A DNA stretch of 64,000 nt from Phascolarctobacterium sp. (GCA_020024105.1 JAHHUH010000006.1:1-64000); one strand, 5' to 3'; counted from the first letter of the stretch, positions 8,782-17,569 are shown. Made by a program: numbers and translations. Notes: generated from the letters alone by a model not told the origin.

Positions 8782-8820
8782 TAAAAAAAGTGAGAGCGGT
8801 CTAAGCCACTCCCACTCTGA
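8782..8820 (-). terminator. Terminator after ppsR
   Basis: Imperfect stem AGAGTGGGAGTGG / CCGCTCTCACT on the minus strand, followed by seven Ts. It lies 25 bases past the ppsR stop codon. Confidence 0.7.
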
Positions 8821-8844
8821 TCTCCACAAGGGAAACCGTAGAAG

Positions 8845-9654
8845 CTAGTCATTATAGCGTTCCTGATTTTTATGTACGTATTCCAGAATCATACCAGCAG
8901 TTTCTTCAATAGCACGGTTGGATACGTTAATAATGGGACAATGGATGCGGCGCATAATGCCCTTAGCGTATTCCAGCTCGGAGTTAATACGCTTCATATC
9001 CGCATAAGCTGCACCATCGGAAAGGCCCATGGTTTTCAAACGCTCGGAACGGATTTCGTTCAGCTTGAAGGGGTCAATCAAAAGACCCACAATCTTGTAG
9101 GGAGGTACCTGGAAGAGCTCATCGGGGGGCTGCAGCTCCGGCACCAGGGGTACGTTGGCTACCTTAATTTTCTTATGGGCCAGGTACATGCTCAAAGGAG
9201 TCTTGGATGTACGGGATACACCGATAATGACGATATCCGCCTTCAGCAGGCCGATGGGGTTCTTACCATCATCGTACTTAACCGCAAATTCTACGGCCTC
9301 CACACGCTTGAAGTATTCATGGTCCAAGGAATGGATCAGGCCTGCCTGGTTACGGGGCAGCATGCCAGTACTCTTTTCAATAGCCTTCATCATGGGGCCT
9401 AAAACATCCACCACCTGCACATCCAGGGCCATGGCCTTATCGGCAATATGCTCACGCAGCTCCGGAGAAACAATGGTATAGCATACCACGGCCTTATTCA
9501 TGGAAGCTTCATCTAAAATCTTATCAATCTGTTCCTTATCCTTCACATAAGGTACACGGATGACATCAAATTTTTCTTCTACAAACTGACTGGTTGTAGC
9601 CTTTACAACGGATTCCGCAGTTTCACCGATGGAGTCGGAAACTGCATAAATCAC
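8845..9654 (-). CDS. ppsR: Pyruvate,phosphate dikinase regulatory kinase/phosphotransferase
   Basis: Bifunctional serine/threonine kinase and Pi-dependent phosphorylase that switches pyruvate,phosphate dikinase off and on (DUF299 family). The protein is 269 residues from the GTG at 9654 and has the N-terminal VSDSIGETAE motif and the P-loop-like GVSRTSKTPLS. AGGGAAG lies nine bases before the GTG, inside the end of the upstream gene, so translation is probably coupled to it. Family members usually begin a few residues earlier, and the alternative would need a rare start codon. Its neighbour is a CcpN-like regulator, the same pairing as yqzB-yqfL in Bacillus, linking it to gluconeogenic control. 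Confidence 0.92.
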   Translation of the reverse strand: MIYAVSDSIGETAESVVKATTSQFVEEKFDVIRVPYVKDKEQIDKILDEASMNKAVVCYTIVSPELREHIADKAMALDVQVVDVLGPMMKAIEKSTGMLPRNQAGLIHSLDHEYFKRVEAVEFAVKYDDGKNPIGLLKADIVIIGVSRTSKTPLSMYLAHKKIKVANVPLVPELQPPDELFQVPPYKIVGLLIDPFKLNEIRSERLKTMGLSDGAAYADMKRINSELEYAKGIMRRIHCPIINVSNRAIEETAGMILEYVHKNQERYND

Positions 9655-9658
9655 CGGA

Positions 9659-10324
9659 TTAATCTTCCCTATGATAATTACCTCCCTTGCCCTCTGCCAA
9701 ATCTACCAGCAGACGGGTGAAATTTGTTTTCGTTATCCTACCGACAACCTCATAGCTACGCTTACCGGCATCAATGGTCTTCACCACGGGTAAGCTGTCT
9801 ATTTCATTATCAATAATCTTATTGGCCGCCGTCGCCACGGATTCATCCGGAGCAATTACAACCAGCTTGGCCAGCGGTGTCATAACCATTACCGCAGGTA
9901 TATCCCGCAAATCCGCATTATTAATAGCCGCCTTCAAAAGGTCCTTACGGGAAATAACACCCGTCAGCAGGCCACTTTCGTCCAGCACATATACGGAGCC
10001 CACATCCTCGAGGAACATGGTTACTACGGCCTCATAGGCACTTTTATCCTGACTGATGACAATGGGTACGGATTGAAGGTCCTGGACAAGGATGCTGGAA
10101 ATTTCCTCCATCAGCATTCCCAGGGTATTCTTACCCGTATAGAAATAACCTACCTTCGGCCTGGCGTCCAGAATACCGCTCATGACTAAAATAGCCAAAT
10201 CGCTACGCAGCGCCGCTCTGGTAACATTTAAACGAGCCGCTATATGCTCGCCCGTAATGGGTCCTTCCAAGCGCACAATTTCTGCAATACGCTTTTGTCT
10301 GCTACTTAAAGCTATGATTCTCAC
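9659..10324 (-). CDS. CcpN-like HTH and CBS-domain transcriptional regulator
   Basis: A 221-residue repressor. An N-terminal winged helix (residues about 5-60, with ITGEHIAARLNVTRAALRSD as recognition region) is followed by two CBS domains (about 78-135 and 145-210), the layout of CcpN/YqzB, which senses adenylate nucleotides and represses gluconeogenic genes. The start is a GTG at 10324 with GAAAGGGC very close in front; no ATG is available nearby. The stop lies four bases before ppsR, and the two form an operon. That it controls pyruvate,phosphate dikinase or gluconeogenesis here is inferred from the family and the pairing. Confidence 0.88.
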   Translation of the reverse strand: MRIIALSSRQKRIAEIVRLEGPITGEHIAARLNVTRAALRSDLAILVMSGILDARPKVGYFYTGKNTLGMLMEEISSILVQDLQSVPIVISQDKSAYEAVVTMFLEDVGSVYVLDESGLLTGVISRKDLLKAAINNADLRDIPAVMVMTPLAKLVVIAPDESVATAANKIIDNEIDSLPVVKTIDAGKRSYEVVGRITKTNFTRLLVDLAEGKGGNYHRED

Positions 10325-10428
10325 GCCCTTTCATCACTAATTCTCTAATTAGTATACACTACTTGAGGATTTTTTTCCATATCCAGTCCTAAATATTTTA
10401 ATTTCTTTTTCATTAGTACAGCCCCTGC

Positions 10429-10457
10429 TTGTAGCACCACCTCAGCTTTGCTATAAT
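10429..10457 (+). promoter_or_regulatory. Promoter of DUF896-rluA operon
   Basis: TTGTAG (10429-10434), 17-base spacer, TATAAT (10452-10457) with extended -10 TGC. It lies 30 bases before the DUF896 start codon. Confidence 0.7.
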
Positions 10458-10486
10458 AGCACTATATGAATTTGAGGAGTGATGAA

Positions 10487-10675
10487 ATGGATATTAATGC
10501 CATGATAAAAAGAATTAATGAATTAGCACATAAAAAGAAAAACACCGGTCTTACCCCGGAGGAATTGGCCGAGCAGCAGGAGCTCTATAAGCTCTATTTA
10601 GGTAATATCCGTGGTCAGCTCAAAAGCCAGCTGGATAATATTACCGTAGTGGACGAGCCCCCCGTGAAGCACTGA
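10487..10675 (+). CDS. DUF896 (YnzC-like) small protein
   Basis: A 62-residue protein of the DUF896/YnzC family, short helical-hairpin proteins of the Bacillota cytoplasm. The typical core is present: MIKRINELAHKKK, then GLTPEELAEQQELYKLYL, then NIRGQLKSQL. Bacillus members have been linked to the SOS regulon or translation, but no role is settled. The ATG at 10487 is chosen over one seven codons upstream because GAGGAGTGATGA precedes it at good spacing. Its stop TGA overlaps the ATG of the next gene by one base, so the two are translationally coupled. Confidence 0.85.
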   Translation: MDINAMIKRINELAHKKKNTGLTPEELAEQQELYKLYLGNIRGQLKSQLDNITVVDEPPVKH

Positions 10676-11328
10676 TGGCCGCCTTCCGTCTTGACCCGGC
10701 CCATATTGCCTATGAGGACGACTATCTGCTGATTTTAGATAAGCCGGCGGGGATGCTGGTCCATCCCACCACCTACGAAAGAGGTACCACCCTCTACGAT
10801 TACGTAGCGGAGTATTATGGAAGAAAAGGGATTACGGCGGACATCCATCCCGTCTCCCGCCTGGACAGGAATACCTCCGGCCTGGTCATCTTTGCCAAGG
10901 AGCCCATCATCCAGTACTGGCTCTCCAAGCAGCATATCCAGAAGGAATATTTAGCTTTGACGGCCCACCACCTGCCCCAGAAGGAGGGTATCATCGAAGC
11001 ACCCATTGCCAGGACGCCGGACAGCATCATCAAGCGCTGTGTCAGCCCCGAGGGAAAATATGCCAAGACTGCCTACAAGCACCTGCTGACTAATAAGGGC
11101 ATCAGCCTGGTCCAGCTGCAGCTCTTTACGGGCCGCACCCACCAGATCAGGGTCCATATGGCCTATATCGGCTGTCCCCTCTATAATGATAATCTCTACG
11201 GTACGCCAGGCCCCCAGGCCCGACATGCCCTCCACGCCTATAAGCTGGCCTTTAAGCATCCGGTGGGCGACTTTCCCCTGGAAATCACCCGTGACCTGCC
11301 AGAAGATTTACATAAAATAATTTACTAA
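10675..11328 (+). CDS. RluA-family rRNA/tRNA pseudouridine synthase
   Basis: Converts uridine to pseudouridine in structured RNA. The protein is 217 residues, the short form without an S4 domain. The catalytic motif HPVSRLDRNTSGLVIFAK carries the active-site Asp; other family marks are DKPAGMLVHP near the start and LFTGRTHQIRVHMAYIGCPL in the second half. The short length and lack of S4 resemble YlyB/TruC-like subgroups, and the target base cannot be read from sequence. Start ATG overlaps the DUF896 stop. Confidence 0.9.
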   Translation: MAAFRLDPAHIAYEDDYLLILDKPAGMLVHPTTYERGTTLYDYVAEYYGRKGITADIHPVSRLDRNTSGLVIFAKEPIIQYWLSKQHIQKEYLALTAHHLPQKEGIIEAPIARTPDSIIKRCVSPEGKYAKTAYKHLLTNKGISLVQLQLFTGRTHQIRVHMAYIGCPLYNDNLYGTPGPQARHALHAYKLAFKHPVGDFPLEITRDLPEDLHKIIY

Positions 11329-11332
11329 AGAA

Positions 11333-11361
11333 TACTAATGAAGTAGAGATTGTGTTATAAT
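11333..11361 (+). promoter_or_regulatory. Promoter of fba
   Basis: TATAAT (11356-11361) with extended -10 TGT; the -35 position (11333-11338, TACTAA) is poor. It lies 36 bases upstream of the aldolase start codon. Confidence 0.6.
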
Positions 11362-11397
11362 ATTAAGCAAGAAAGTACATTTAAGGAGGAAGTATTG

Positions 11398-12327
11398 ATG
11401 CCTTTAGTTACATCTACTGAAATGTTCAAAAAAGCCTATGAAGGCAAATATGCAGTTGGCGCATTCAATGTCAACAATATGGAAATTATCCAAGGTATTA
11501 TTTCCGCAGCTAAGCAGGAGGAATCTCCGGTAATTCTCCAGGTTTCCGCTGGTGCCCGTAAATATGCCAGCCATATCTACCTGACCAAGCTGGTGGAAGC
11601 AGCTGTTGAAGACAGCGGTCTGCCCATCGTACTCCATCTGGACCATGGCGAAGATTTTGATATCTGCAAAGCCTGCATTGATGGCGGCTTTACCTCCGTT
11701 ATGATTGACGGCAGCAAGCACCCCTATGAAGAAAACATTGAAATGACCAGACGCGTTGTTGAATATGCTCACGAAAGAGGCGTTGTCGTAGAAGCAGAAT
11801 TGGGCCGTCTGGCTGGCGTAGAGGATGCTGTTAAGGTTAACACCAAGGATGCAACCTACACTGATCCTGACCAGGCTGTAGAATTTGTTGAACGCACCCG
11901 CTGCGACTCCCTGGCTATTGCTATCGGTACCAGCCATGGTGCTTATAAATTCAAGGGTAAACCAGAGCTGGACTTTGCTCGTCTGGAAAAAATTTCCAAC
12001 ATGCTTCCCAACTATCCCCTGGTTCTCCATGGTGCTTCCACTGTTATTCCTGAATTCGTAGCAGAATGCAACCAATACGGTGGTAAGATTGACGGCGCTC
12101 AGGGCTGCCCGGAAGACATGCTCTTCAAGGCTGGTAAATACGGCGTCTGCAAAATCAATATCGATACCGACCTGCGTTTGGCAATGACCGCTTCCGTACG
12201 TAAGTATCTGGTAGAGCATCCTGGCGACTTCGATCCTCGTCAATATCTGAAACCTGCTCGTCAGGCTATCCATGACATGGTTGCTCACAAAATGCGCGAC
12301 GTACTCAACAGCAGCCATAGACTCTAA
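11398..12327 (+). CDS. fba: Class II fructose-bisphosphate aldolase
   Basis: Zinc-dependent aldolase that splits fructose 1,6-bisphosphate into dihydroxyacetone phosphate and glyceraldehyde 3-phosphate; 309 residues. The Zn-ligand and active-site segment VLHLDHGEDFD, the SVMIDGSKHP segment, the GTSHGAYKFKG loop and VLHGASTVIPEF are all present. The ATG at 11398 follows AAGGAGGAAGTATTG, which is decisive over an upstream in-frame ATG. Codon use looks highly optimised (few rare codons), as expected for a glycolytic enzyme. Monocistronic, with its own promoter and a strong terminator. Confidence 0.95.
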   Translation: MPLVTSTEMFKKAYEGKYAVGAFNVNNMEIIQGIISAAKQEESPVILQVSAGARKYASHIYLTKLVEAAVEDSGLPIVLHLDHGEDFDICKACIDGGFTSVMIDGSKHPYEENIEMTRRVVEYAHERGVVVEAELGRLAGVEDAVKVNTKDATYTDPDQAVEFVERTRCDSLAIAIGTSHGAYKFKGKPELDFARLEKISNMLPNYPLVLHGASTVIPEFVAECNQYGGKIDGAQGCPEDMLFKAGKYGVCKINIDTDLRLAMTASVRKYLVEHPGDFDPRQYLKPARQAIHDMVAHKMRDVLNSSHRL

Positions 12328-12350
12328 TCAATACCTTAATCAGGCTTCAT

Positions 12351-12390
12351 AAAAAAGTGAAGGTGTAGCTTAGCTACACCTTCTTTTTTT
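12351..12390 (+). terminator. Terminator after fba (may act both ways)
   Basis: Stem GAAGGTGTAGC / GCTACACCTTC with a short TTA loop, followed by seven Ts; an A-run on the other side could let it also end the leftward GT39 transcript. Confidence 0.9.
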
Positions 12391-12440
12391 ATCTATTCTT
12401 TATTTTTACAAAGCTTTTAACTACCCTACTCCGGCAGGGC

Positions 12441-13979
12441 TTATCTCTGCTCCAGCAAATAGCTATGGCCCACCTGCTGGAGGACCTTACAGTCCTTGGG
12501 CAGCAAGGGTAAGCTATCCCTATCCACCAGGAAGTACTTCAGCTGGCCGTTCTGTAGCAACTGCTGCAGCTCCGGCCCCTGGGGTAGAGGGTGAGCCGTC
12601 CGTCCGGCATAAAAATAAAAACCCTGACGTAAATCCCGTTCCACATAAAGTTCCGGCTCAAAGGCACAATGATGGCGGTACCAGTCGCTCAGCTTAGCCA
12701 CATTCTGAGTATCAGCTACCAGCGGCAGAGCAAAAACAAAGACGATGAACATGGTAGCCAGCCCGGCCAGAGCATGTAACCAGGTTGCCAGCAGCACATC
12801 CTTGTACTGCCACAGGGTATATACAATCGCCACGCCAATCAGCACCAGCAGCAGGGCAGTAATTTGACCGATAAAGACCAGCTCCCCACCTAGATGGGCA
12901 CCCAGCTGCAGGCTTCCCCAGGCTCCCAGGCCCAGGGTCAGGCCACTCAGATACATCCAGGCGGTATAGGTGGTACTCTGCCGCTGTCTTTCCTTAAGCC
13001 GCGCCAGGTTCCAGCCCACCAGGACTGCCACCGGCGGCAACAGCAGCAGCACCGCTACCGGGCTCTTCACTCCATGCCAGCTGAGCAGTCCCAGGCCCAC
13101 CAGCAGCCAGATAAAGAAGGGCTCCAGCTTCCGTAAATCATCAATGCGGCTATCATAGAAGGCATGCTTTAAGGAAAGCAGGGTCAGGCCAAGCCAGGGC
13201 ATGCAGCCCAGAGCTAGGGCCAGCAGATAATACCACCAGCCTGCCGTCGCATAGGGATAGGCCACCAGACCATCAAAATAATATTTATCCCAGGCCTGGA
13301 GTAGTGCCTCCCCACCATGGAAATAGTACAGACCACCATACCAGGGCAGCAGCAGGAGCACTACCAGCAGCAGTCCCGGCAGCTTATGCATTTCCCGCCA
13401 GCGCCGCTCTTTGTCCACCAGCAGGGCGTGGAAGAAAATAACCGTACCGGGTAGGATAAAGCCCAGACTACCTCCCACCAGCGTGGCTACCGCCCAGCCC
13501 ACATACATGAACAGATAATTACGGTAGATATAGGACAGCACCGTCCACAGCAGACAGAGCAGCAGTAGATTATCCACCACAGCCGCCTTGGAAAAGAGCA
13601 TGAACTGAAGGCTGCTGGTCAAAACCAGTGCCGCAAGAAAGCCCGCCAGCTCGTTAAAAAGATTAGTTACTCCTAAATAGAACAGCAGCACCGTCAAGAT
13701 GCTGGCCACGGGGGACCAGAAGCGCACGCTAAAGGGTCCATCCCCCACCAGATAGTAAAAGCCGGCGCACAACCAATAATACAGGGGTGCCAGCTGGAAG
13801 GCAGGCTCCTCCAGAATCTGTAGGGTAAAGAAACCGCCGCCATTACTCAGCTCACGGATAACCCCACCGTTAGCCGCCTCCAGACAATTCCACAGGGGAC
13901 CACTATTAATACCCAAAAAACTGCTGCACAAAACCAGCAGACCTAAAATGAGCAGACTTCTATTTTCAAATTGTTCCAT
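12441..13979 (-). CDS. GT39-type (PMT/ArnT-like) membrane glycosyltransferase
   Basis: A 512-residue integral membrane protein with about 11 hydrophobic helices and the PMT/ArnT fold. The first periplasmic loop carries the expected acidic residues (WNCLEAANGG and ILEEPAFQLAPLYYWL), a P-L-Y-Y-W motif common in these enzymes, and VRFWSPVASIL after it. Family members move sugars from polyprenyl-phosphate donors to lipid, protein or wall glycans. It starts 17 bases after a flippase-like gene, with GAGGATTAATT before its ATG, so the pair may make and export or modify a surface lipid or glycan. The acceptor is unknown. Confidence 0.75.
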   Translation of the reverse strand: MEQFENRSLLILGLLVLCSSFLGINSGPLWNCLEAANGGVIRELSNGGGFFTLQILEEPAFQLAPLYYWLCAGFYYLVGDGPFSVRFWSPVASILTVLLFYLGVTNLFNELAGFLAALVLTSSLQFMLFSKAAVVDNLLLLCLLWTVLSYIYRNYLFMYVGWAVATLVGGSLGFILPGTVIFFHALLVDKERRWREMHKLPGLLLVVLLLLPWYGGLYYFHGGEALLQAWDKYYFDGLVAYPYATAGWWYYLLALALGCMPWLGLTLLSLKHAFYDSRIDDLRKLEPFFIWLLVGLGLLSWHGVKSPVAVLLLLPPVAVLVGWNLARLKERQRQSTTYTAWMYLSGLTLGLGAWGSLQLGAHLGGELVFIGQITALLLVLIGVAIVYTLWQYKDVLLATWLHALAGLATMFIVFVFALPLVADTQNVAKLSDWYRHHCAFEPELYVERDLRQGFYFYAGRTAHPLPQGPELQQLLQNGQLKYFLVDRDSLPLLPKDCKVLQQVGHSYLLEQR

Positions 13980-13996
13980 AATTAATCCTCATTCTC

Positions 13997-15001
13997 TTAT
14001 TTCTGCTTGCTTTCCTTGCTCAGGGTGTGATTGAAAATATCATAGCCAAAGGCCCTCAATGTCACAAAGGCACCTAACAGGAAGGGTAAATACTCAGCTG
14101 TAAAGCGCCACAGCACGGCCATAATTCCTTCCAGACCCTCGGGCAGGATGCGGGAAAAGAGCACTACGAAGCCGGCCTCGGCAATGCCGCTGCCACCGGG
14201 CGTAGGTGAAAAATAAAGCACCAGGTTCAGCAGAATCATCCTGCCCATGACCTGGGCCAGGTCAAAGTCAAAATTCAGACCGGTAAAGAAGGCCGGTACC
14301 GTACCGTAAATAAAGAGCAGGCTCAGACCCGACTCTAAAAAAGCACGCAACATCTTCAAGGGATGCTGGCCCATAATCCAAAAAGCATTCTTAAACTCAT
14401 GGTACCAGATAAAGCAGTTCCTCCGGGTCGTATAGGAGGCCTTATTCGTACAAATGTACAGCCACTTTTCCGGATAACGGGTCCGCATCAGCGCATAGGC
14501 CACCACGGGCAGCATTACAAAAATACAGGAAACCGCCGTAATCACCGTCGGCGACATCCAGCCGCCAATGCTACTATCCACATGGAGCACCACGGGCACC
14601 AGGAAAATCAAAAAGAAAATGGACATAATGGTACGCACCAGCACCACCACGATGGCCTTGGCCACGGGCACGCCGGCCTTACGCATGAACATAATCTGGG
14701 CAATAGCACCACCACTGGCACCGGGAGTTACCAGCGCCAGGAAATAGTTACTCAAAACTACATTACCCACCTGACGCAGGCTCAGTCTTTCATTGGTAAT
14801 ATCGGCCAGGGTAATCAGACGCAGACCATCAAAAAAAAGACCGATGGCCAGACTGCCCAGCGCCAACAGGATACAGCTGGACTCGAACATACTTAAATAG
14901 GATAATGCTCGTATATCAAAAGTAAAGTAAACGACCGCTACGGATATCAGCAGTACAAAAGCAAATAATATCGCCAGTCGTCGTAATAATTTTTTAGACA
15001 T
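13997..15001 (-). CDS. Lysylphosphatidylglycerol synthase TM-region / UPF0104 membrane protein
   Basis: A 334-residue polytopic protein matching the flippase-like transmembrane part of MprF (LPG_synthase_TM, PF03706) but lacking the cytoplasmic aminoacyltransferase domain. Visible marks are the GLFFDGLRLITLADITN loop, LVTPGASGGAIAQ, and SPTPGGSGIAEAGFV near the C-terminus. Stand-alone members are believed to move lipids or lipid-linked glycans, but this is not firmly known. Its ribosome binding site is weak. Operon with the GT39-type gene; an extended -10 promoter (TATAAT at 15086-15091) lies upstream. Confidence 0.8.
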   Translation of the reverse strand: MSKKLLRRLAILFAFVLLISVAVVYFTFDIRALSYLSMFESSCILLALGSLAIGLFFDGLRLITLADITNERLSLRQVGNVVLSNYFLALVTPGASGGAIAQIMFMRKAGVPVAKAIVVVLVRTIMSIFFLIFLVPVVLHVDSSIGGWMSPTVITAVSCIFVMLPVVAYALMRTRYPEKWLYICTNKASYTTRRNCFIWYHEFKNAFWIMGQHPLKMLRAFLESGLSLLFIYGTVPAFFTGLNFDFDLAQVMGRMILLNLVLYFSPTPGGSGIAEAGFVVLFSRILPEGLEGIMAVLWRFTAEYLPFLLGAFVTLRAFGYDIFNHTLSKESKQK

Positions 15002-15085
15002 CTATCTTTTACCGCCACTTCTTTACTGCCTCCCCAGGAGACAGTTATTTCAGTTTCTCTCTAATTCGCATAGCTTCACCTTACT

Positions 15086-15091
15086 ATTATA
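15086..15091 (-). promoter_or_regulatory. Promoter -10 of the LPG-TM/GT39 operon
   Basis: TATAAT preceded by TGC (extended -10). No good -35. About 85 bases upstream of the first start codon. Confidence 0.45.
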
Positions 15092-15140
15092 GCATTTTCT
15101 GAGGGCATTTTCCCTATCAGCTTGTAAAATTCTTGAGGTT

Positions 15141-16088
15141 TTAATAATGAATTTGTTTACAGTTAGCAAAGTGGAGCTTCACAAACTCACCCAAGCGCTC
15201 CCGTCCCAGACGGTCCACCAGCCTTTGGGCAGCAGCAGTAGCCTGGGGTCCGCCCCCCTTGGGCAGCTCCTCCCCTGCCAGCAGGCTCAGCTCCGCCAAC
15301 CGACGCAGGAAAGCAGCACGGGCCAGCACCGAGGCTGCGGCTACGGCCAGGTCACTTTCAGCCTTGGGACGTTGGCGGAAGTCCACCCTGGGAAAGCTCT
15401 GCTTTAAGGCTACCAGAATAGTATTGGACCTGGTGAACTGGTCAATCAGGGCACCCTGGCAGTGAGGCTGACGCTCCAGCACCTTACGCAGGGCGGCCAT
15501 ATGGCCCAGGCTCAGCAGCTGGTTAAGATTAGCGCCCCGCTCCTGCAGCTGGCGATAGCGCATATTATATACCGCAGGCTTCAGCTCCAGCACTGCATAG
15601 TCCACTACCTGCTCCTTAATCAGCGGCTCCAGTTCAAGGATTTTTTTATCAGTCAGGGCCTTACAGTCCTTTACTCCGGCCTGCTGCAGCTTGGCCGCCG
15701 TCGTTCTGTCCACCACAGTGGCCGCCACTACCAGGGACCCGATAAAATCACCCTTGCCGGATTCATCACTACCGGCCCAAAGCCCCGGCCACAAGGGTGC
15801 CGTGTATTCACCCTGGACCAGATGGGGCTGTGCTCCGGTAACGCCTGCTTGGGGCAAGCTCTTCCCCTCCACGGCAGCCAGCAGTTCCTGCTCCAAGGGG
15901 CCACCCTTTCCCCGCCAGACCAGGCGGCGCCCCTTCTTGCCGTTATAAACAGCTAGGGACACCCTTTCTCCCTCCCGCTGGAGAGTGAACTGATGTCCAT
16001 AATTAATATCCTTTTCCTCCACAATGCTAGCTAGGGCCCCCATCCGAGTCCTCAGCTCTGCTAAATAATTTATGAAATCATCCTTCAT
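15141..16088 (-). CDS. rnhC: Ribonuclease HIII
   Basis: Cleaves RNA in RNA-DNA hybrids; 315 residues, typical of RNase HIII rather than HII. An N-terminal TBP-like substrate-binding domain (about residues 1-85) is followed by the catalytic RNase H fold with GSDESGKGDFIGSL, whose D and E are catalytic, VKDCKALTDKKI, and ALIDQFTRS. The C-terminus KLHFANCKQ is characteristic. The ATG at 16088 follows AAGGAGCATT. It appears monocistronic. Confidence 0.93.
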   Translation of the reverse strand: MKDDFINYLAELRTRMGALASIVEEKDINYGHQFTLQREGERVSLAVYNGKKGRRLVWRGKGGPLEQELLAAVEGKSLPQAGVTGAQPHLVQGEYTAPLWPGLWAGSDESGKGDFIGSLVVAATVVDRTTAAKLQQAGVKDCKALTDKKILELEPLIKEQVVDYAVLELKPAVYNMRYRQLQERGANLNQLLSLGHMAALRKVLERQPHCQGALIDQFTRSNTILVALKQSFPRVDFRQRPKAESDLAVAAASVLARAAFLRRLAELSLLAGEELPKGGGPQATAAAQRLVDRLGRERLGEFVKLHFANCKQIHY

Positions 16089-16197
16089 GGAAATGCTCCT
16101 TATCTAGGTTTTTTCTCTCTATTTATAATAATTCTTCCTAGGAAGCAGTTTTCCCTGCCACAGCCCCACAAAATAATCTCACGCTGGTCCAAAAGCA

Positions 16198-16244
16198 AGG
16201 GACCCTGTAGAGCCTGAACCACTACCAGCCTCCACAGAGTCCCT
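16198..16244 (-). terminator. Probable terminator after the TIR-like gene
   Basis: Long inverted repeat, AGGGACCCTGTAGAG paired with CTCCACAGAGTCCCT (two mismatches or wobbles), followed on the minus strand by TTGCTTTT. It lies 22 bases past the TIR-like stop. Confidence 0.5.
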
Positions 16245-16266
16245 ATCTGCAAATTATTATTTACTT

Positions 16267-16845
16267 CTATAAAGCCATTTCAGCCACATCCTGGCGCAGC
16301 GCCACCCGCAGGCTGTTGGTCCGCCGCAGCTCCGCCCCGTAAAGGGCCATCTTGGGGTAATGCTTAAAGCTATCCCAATCGGCTACATGGATATTCCCGT
16401 TCTGGATATTAGCCGCCAAAATCGGGAAAAGCTGTCCCCGCTGCAGCTGCCATTGGTAAAAGCGGTCGCTCCCGCTCTTATCCGGCAGGACTATGCCCAC
16501 AATATCCATCCTGGTACCACCATCCCCGCCCAGGGCGTAATTCAGCTCCCGCGGAATCCACTGGTCCCAGGTAGCCCGGTGCAGCTCCTGCATCCAAGGC
16601 GTAATGAGGATGAGCAATAGGGAAACCCCCTGCAGCTTAGCCCGCAGCCGCTGCTGAATATAGGCCTCGCTATAGCCGGACAAATCCTCGTCCCCCTGCT
16701 CCTCCTCCACTACCTGGTCCTGATAGAAGGTATAATCCCTTAAATAGCGGGCATAATCACCGGGGCGGGTGCCCTGCAGCTTCCCCAGCATAAATTTGAC
16801 ATCCTTATCCTGATGCTTATAGGAAATAAAAATCTTTCTAGCCAT
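16267..16845 (-). CDS. TIR-like (DUF1863/ThsB-type) domain protein
   Basis: A 192-residue single-domain protein with the TIR-like DUF1863 fold seen in ThsB of Thoeris defence: KIFISYKHQD at residues 4-13, LLLILITPWM forming the second core strand, WIPRELNYAL, and IVGIVLPDKS. Family proteins sense infection or make NAD-derived signals, but a partner effector such as ThsA is not adjacent. Nearby are a SUKH immunity-type protein and small regulators. It has its own good promoter and a LexA-like site in its leader. Function in defence is inference; DUF1863 proteins also occur outside Thoeris. Confidence 0.8.
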   Translation of the reverse strand: MARKIFISYKHQDKDVKFMLGKLQGTRPGDYARYLRDYTFYQDQVVEEEQGDEDLSGYSEAYIQQRLRAKLQGVSLLLILITPWMQELHRATWDQWIPRELNYALGGDGGTRMDIVGIVLPDKSGSDRFYQWQLQRGQLFPILAANIQNGNIHVADWDSFKHYPKMALYGAELRRTNSLRVALRQDVAEMAL

Positions 16846-16868
16846 CTCCAGCCCTCTCTTCTTATAAT

Positions 16869-16880
16869 GAACTTATGTTT
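16869..16880 (-). promoter_or_regulatory. LexA-like operator candidate
   Basis: GAAC-TTAT-GTTT between the -10 box and the start codon of the TIR-like gene differs by one base from the GAAC-N4-GTTC core of Bacillota LexA boxes. A single short match is weak evidence. Confidence 0.3.
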
Positions 16881-16898
16881 GTTTTGTTCGTTGTAAGA

Positions 16899-16927
16899 AG
16901 CATAGCACAAGCCGTCCCCTACGTCAA
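16899..16927 (-). promoter_or_regulatory. Promoter of the TIR-like gene
   Basis: TTGACG (16922-16927), 17-base spacer, TATGCT (16899-16904). About 55 bases upstream of the start codon. Confidence 0.65.
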
Positions 16928-17012
16928 GTACTCCCCCATCCACTTGCTTCCCTTTTAATAAAGTGCCCTAGGGGAAAAGGACCGCAACACCTCCACCGTA
17001 GAGCGGTACCCG

Positions 17013-17432
17013 CTATATTTCATCCTGAAAATATCTGTCAATAAATTCTGTCAGGCTTTGCGCAACCGGTACCAGCTCGTTATCCTCATGTAGCCAGAGA
17101 TAAATTGTAGAAGCGTCCACCTGTCCCGTGGGCAATATCCGGTAGCAATAATAATCACCACAACCATTGGCAGCAAAAAAGAGCAGCTGCTCCACTCCCG
17201 CATAGTCTTCGGCCAGCATACCACGTAGATTCGCTATTGTCGCAAGCATCCTGTCCAGGGATAAAAACAGATAGCCGTCTCCATCAGCTTCCAGGAAAAG
17301 CTGCCGCAGAGCCTCGGGCAGGGTACAGCCCAGCTGCTGTTCTGCCCTCTGGATGGCTACGCTTTCAGCTCCTGGTGCAGGACGGACGTAGGCATTTTCC
17401 TTAGCATAGTGTAAAAACTGTTCTCTGTACAT
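17013..17432 (-). CDS. SMI1/KNR4 (SUKH) family protein
   Basis: A 139-residue SUKH-fold protein, the family used widely as immunity proteins against polymorphic toxins and in other protection modules. The characteristic helix and turn are visible: AIQRAEQQLGCTLPEALRQL followed by FLEADGDGYLFL. The ATG at 17432 is preferred because GGAGG precedes it at ten bases and because it removes an N-terminal stretch not usual for the family; the frame also opens 17 codons upstream with a poorer site. No toxin gene is recognisable nearby, so it may be an orphan immunity gene. Confidence 0.75.
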   Translation of the reverse strand: MYREQFLHYAKENAYVRPAPGAESVAIQRAEQQLGCTLPEALRQLFLEADGDGYLFLSLDRMLATIANLRGMLAEDYAGVEQLLFFAANGCGDYYCYRILPTGQVDASTIYLWLHEDNELVPVAQSLTEFIDRYFQDEI

Positions 17433-17569
17433 TGGCTCATAACCTCCCATAACTTCCCCAGCAAGGACAAGCCCCTGCCTCATTTTCTATTACATTCTCC
17501 CTTTGTCCACGTAATCCTGCCAGCCCCACCCCTTCTGTAAGCCGAACAAACGAACAGAGAAGCATACTA

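Noticed and set aside
11404..12318. 304-codon frame opposite fba
   Set aside because: Complement of a codon-optimised aldolase gene, not an independent gene.
17542..17555. CGAACAAACGAACA as a LexA box
   Set aside because: The two half-sites are direct, not inverted, so it does not fit the LexA operator.
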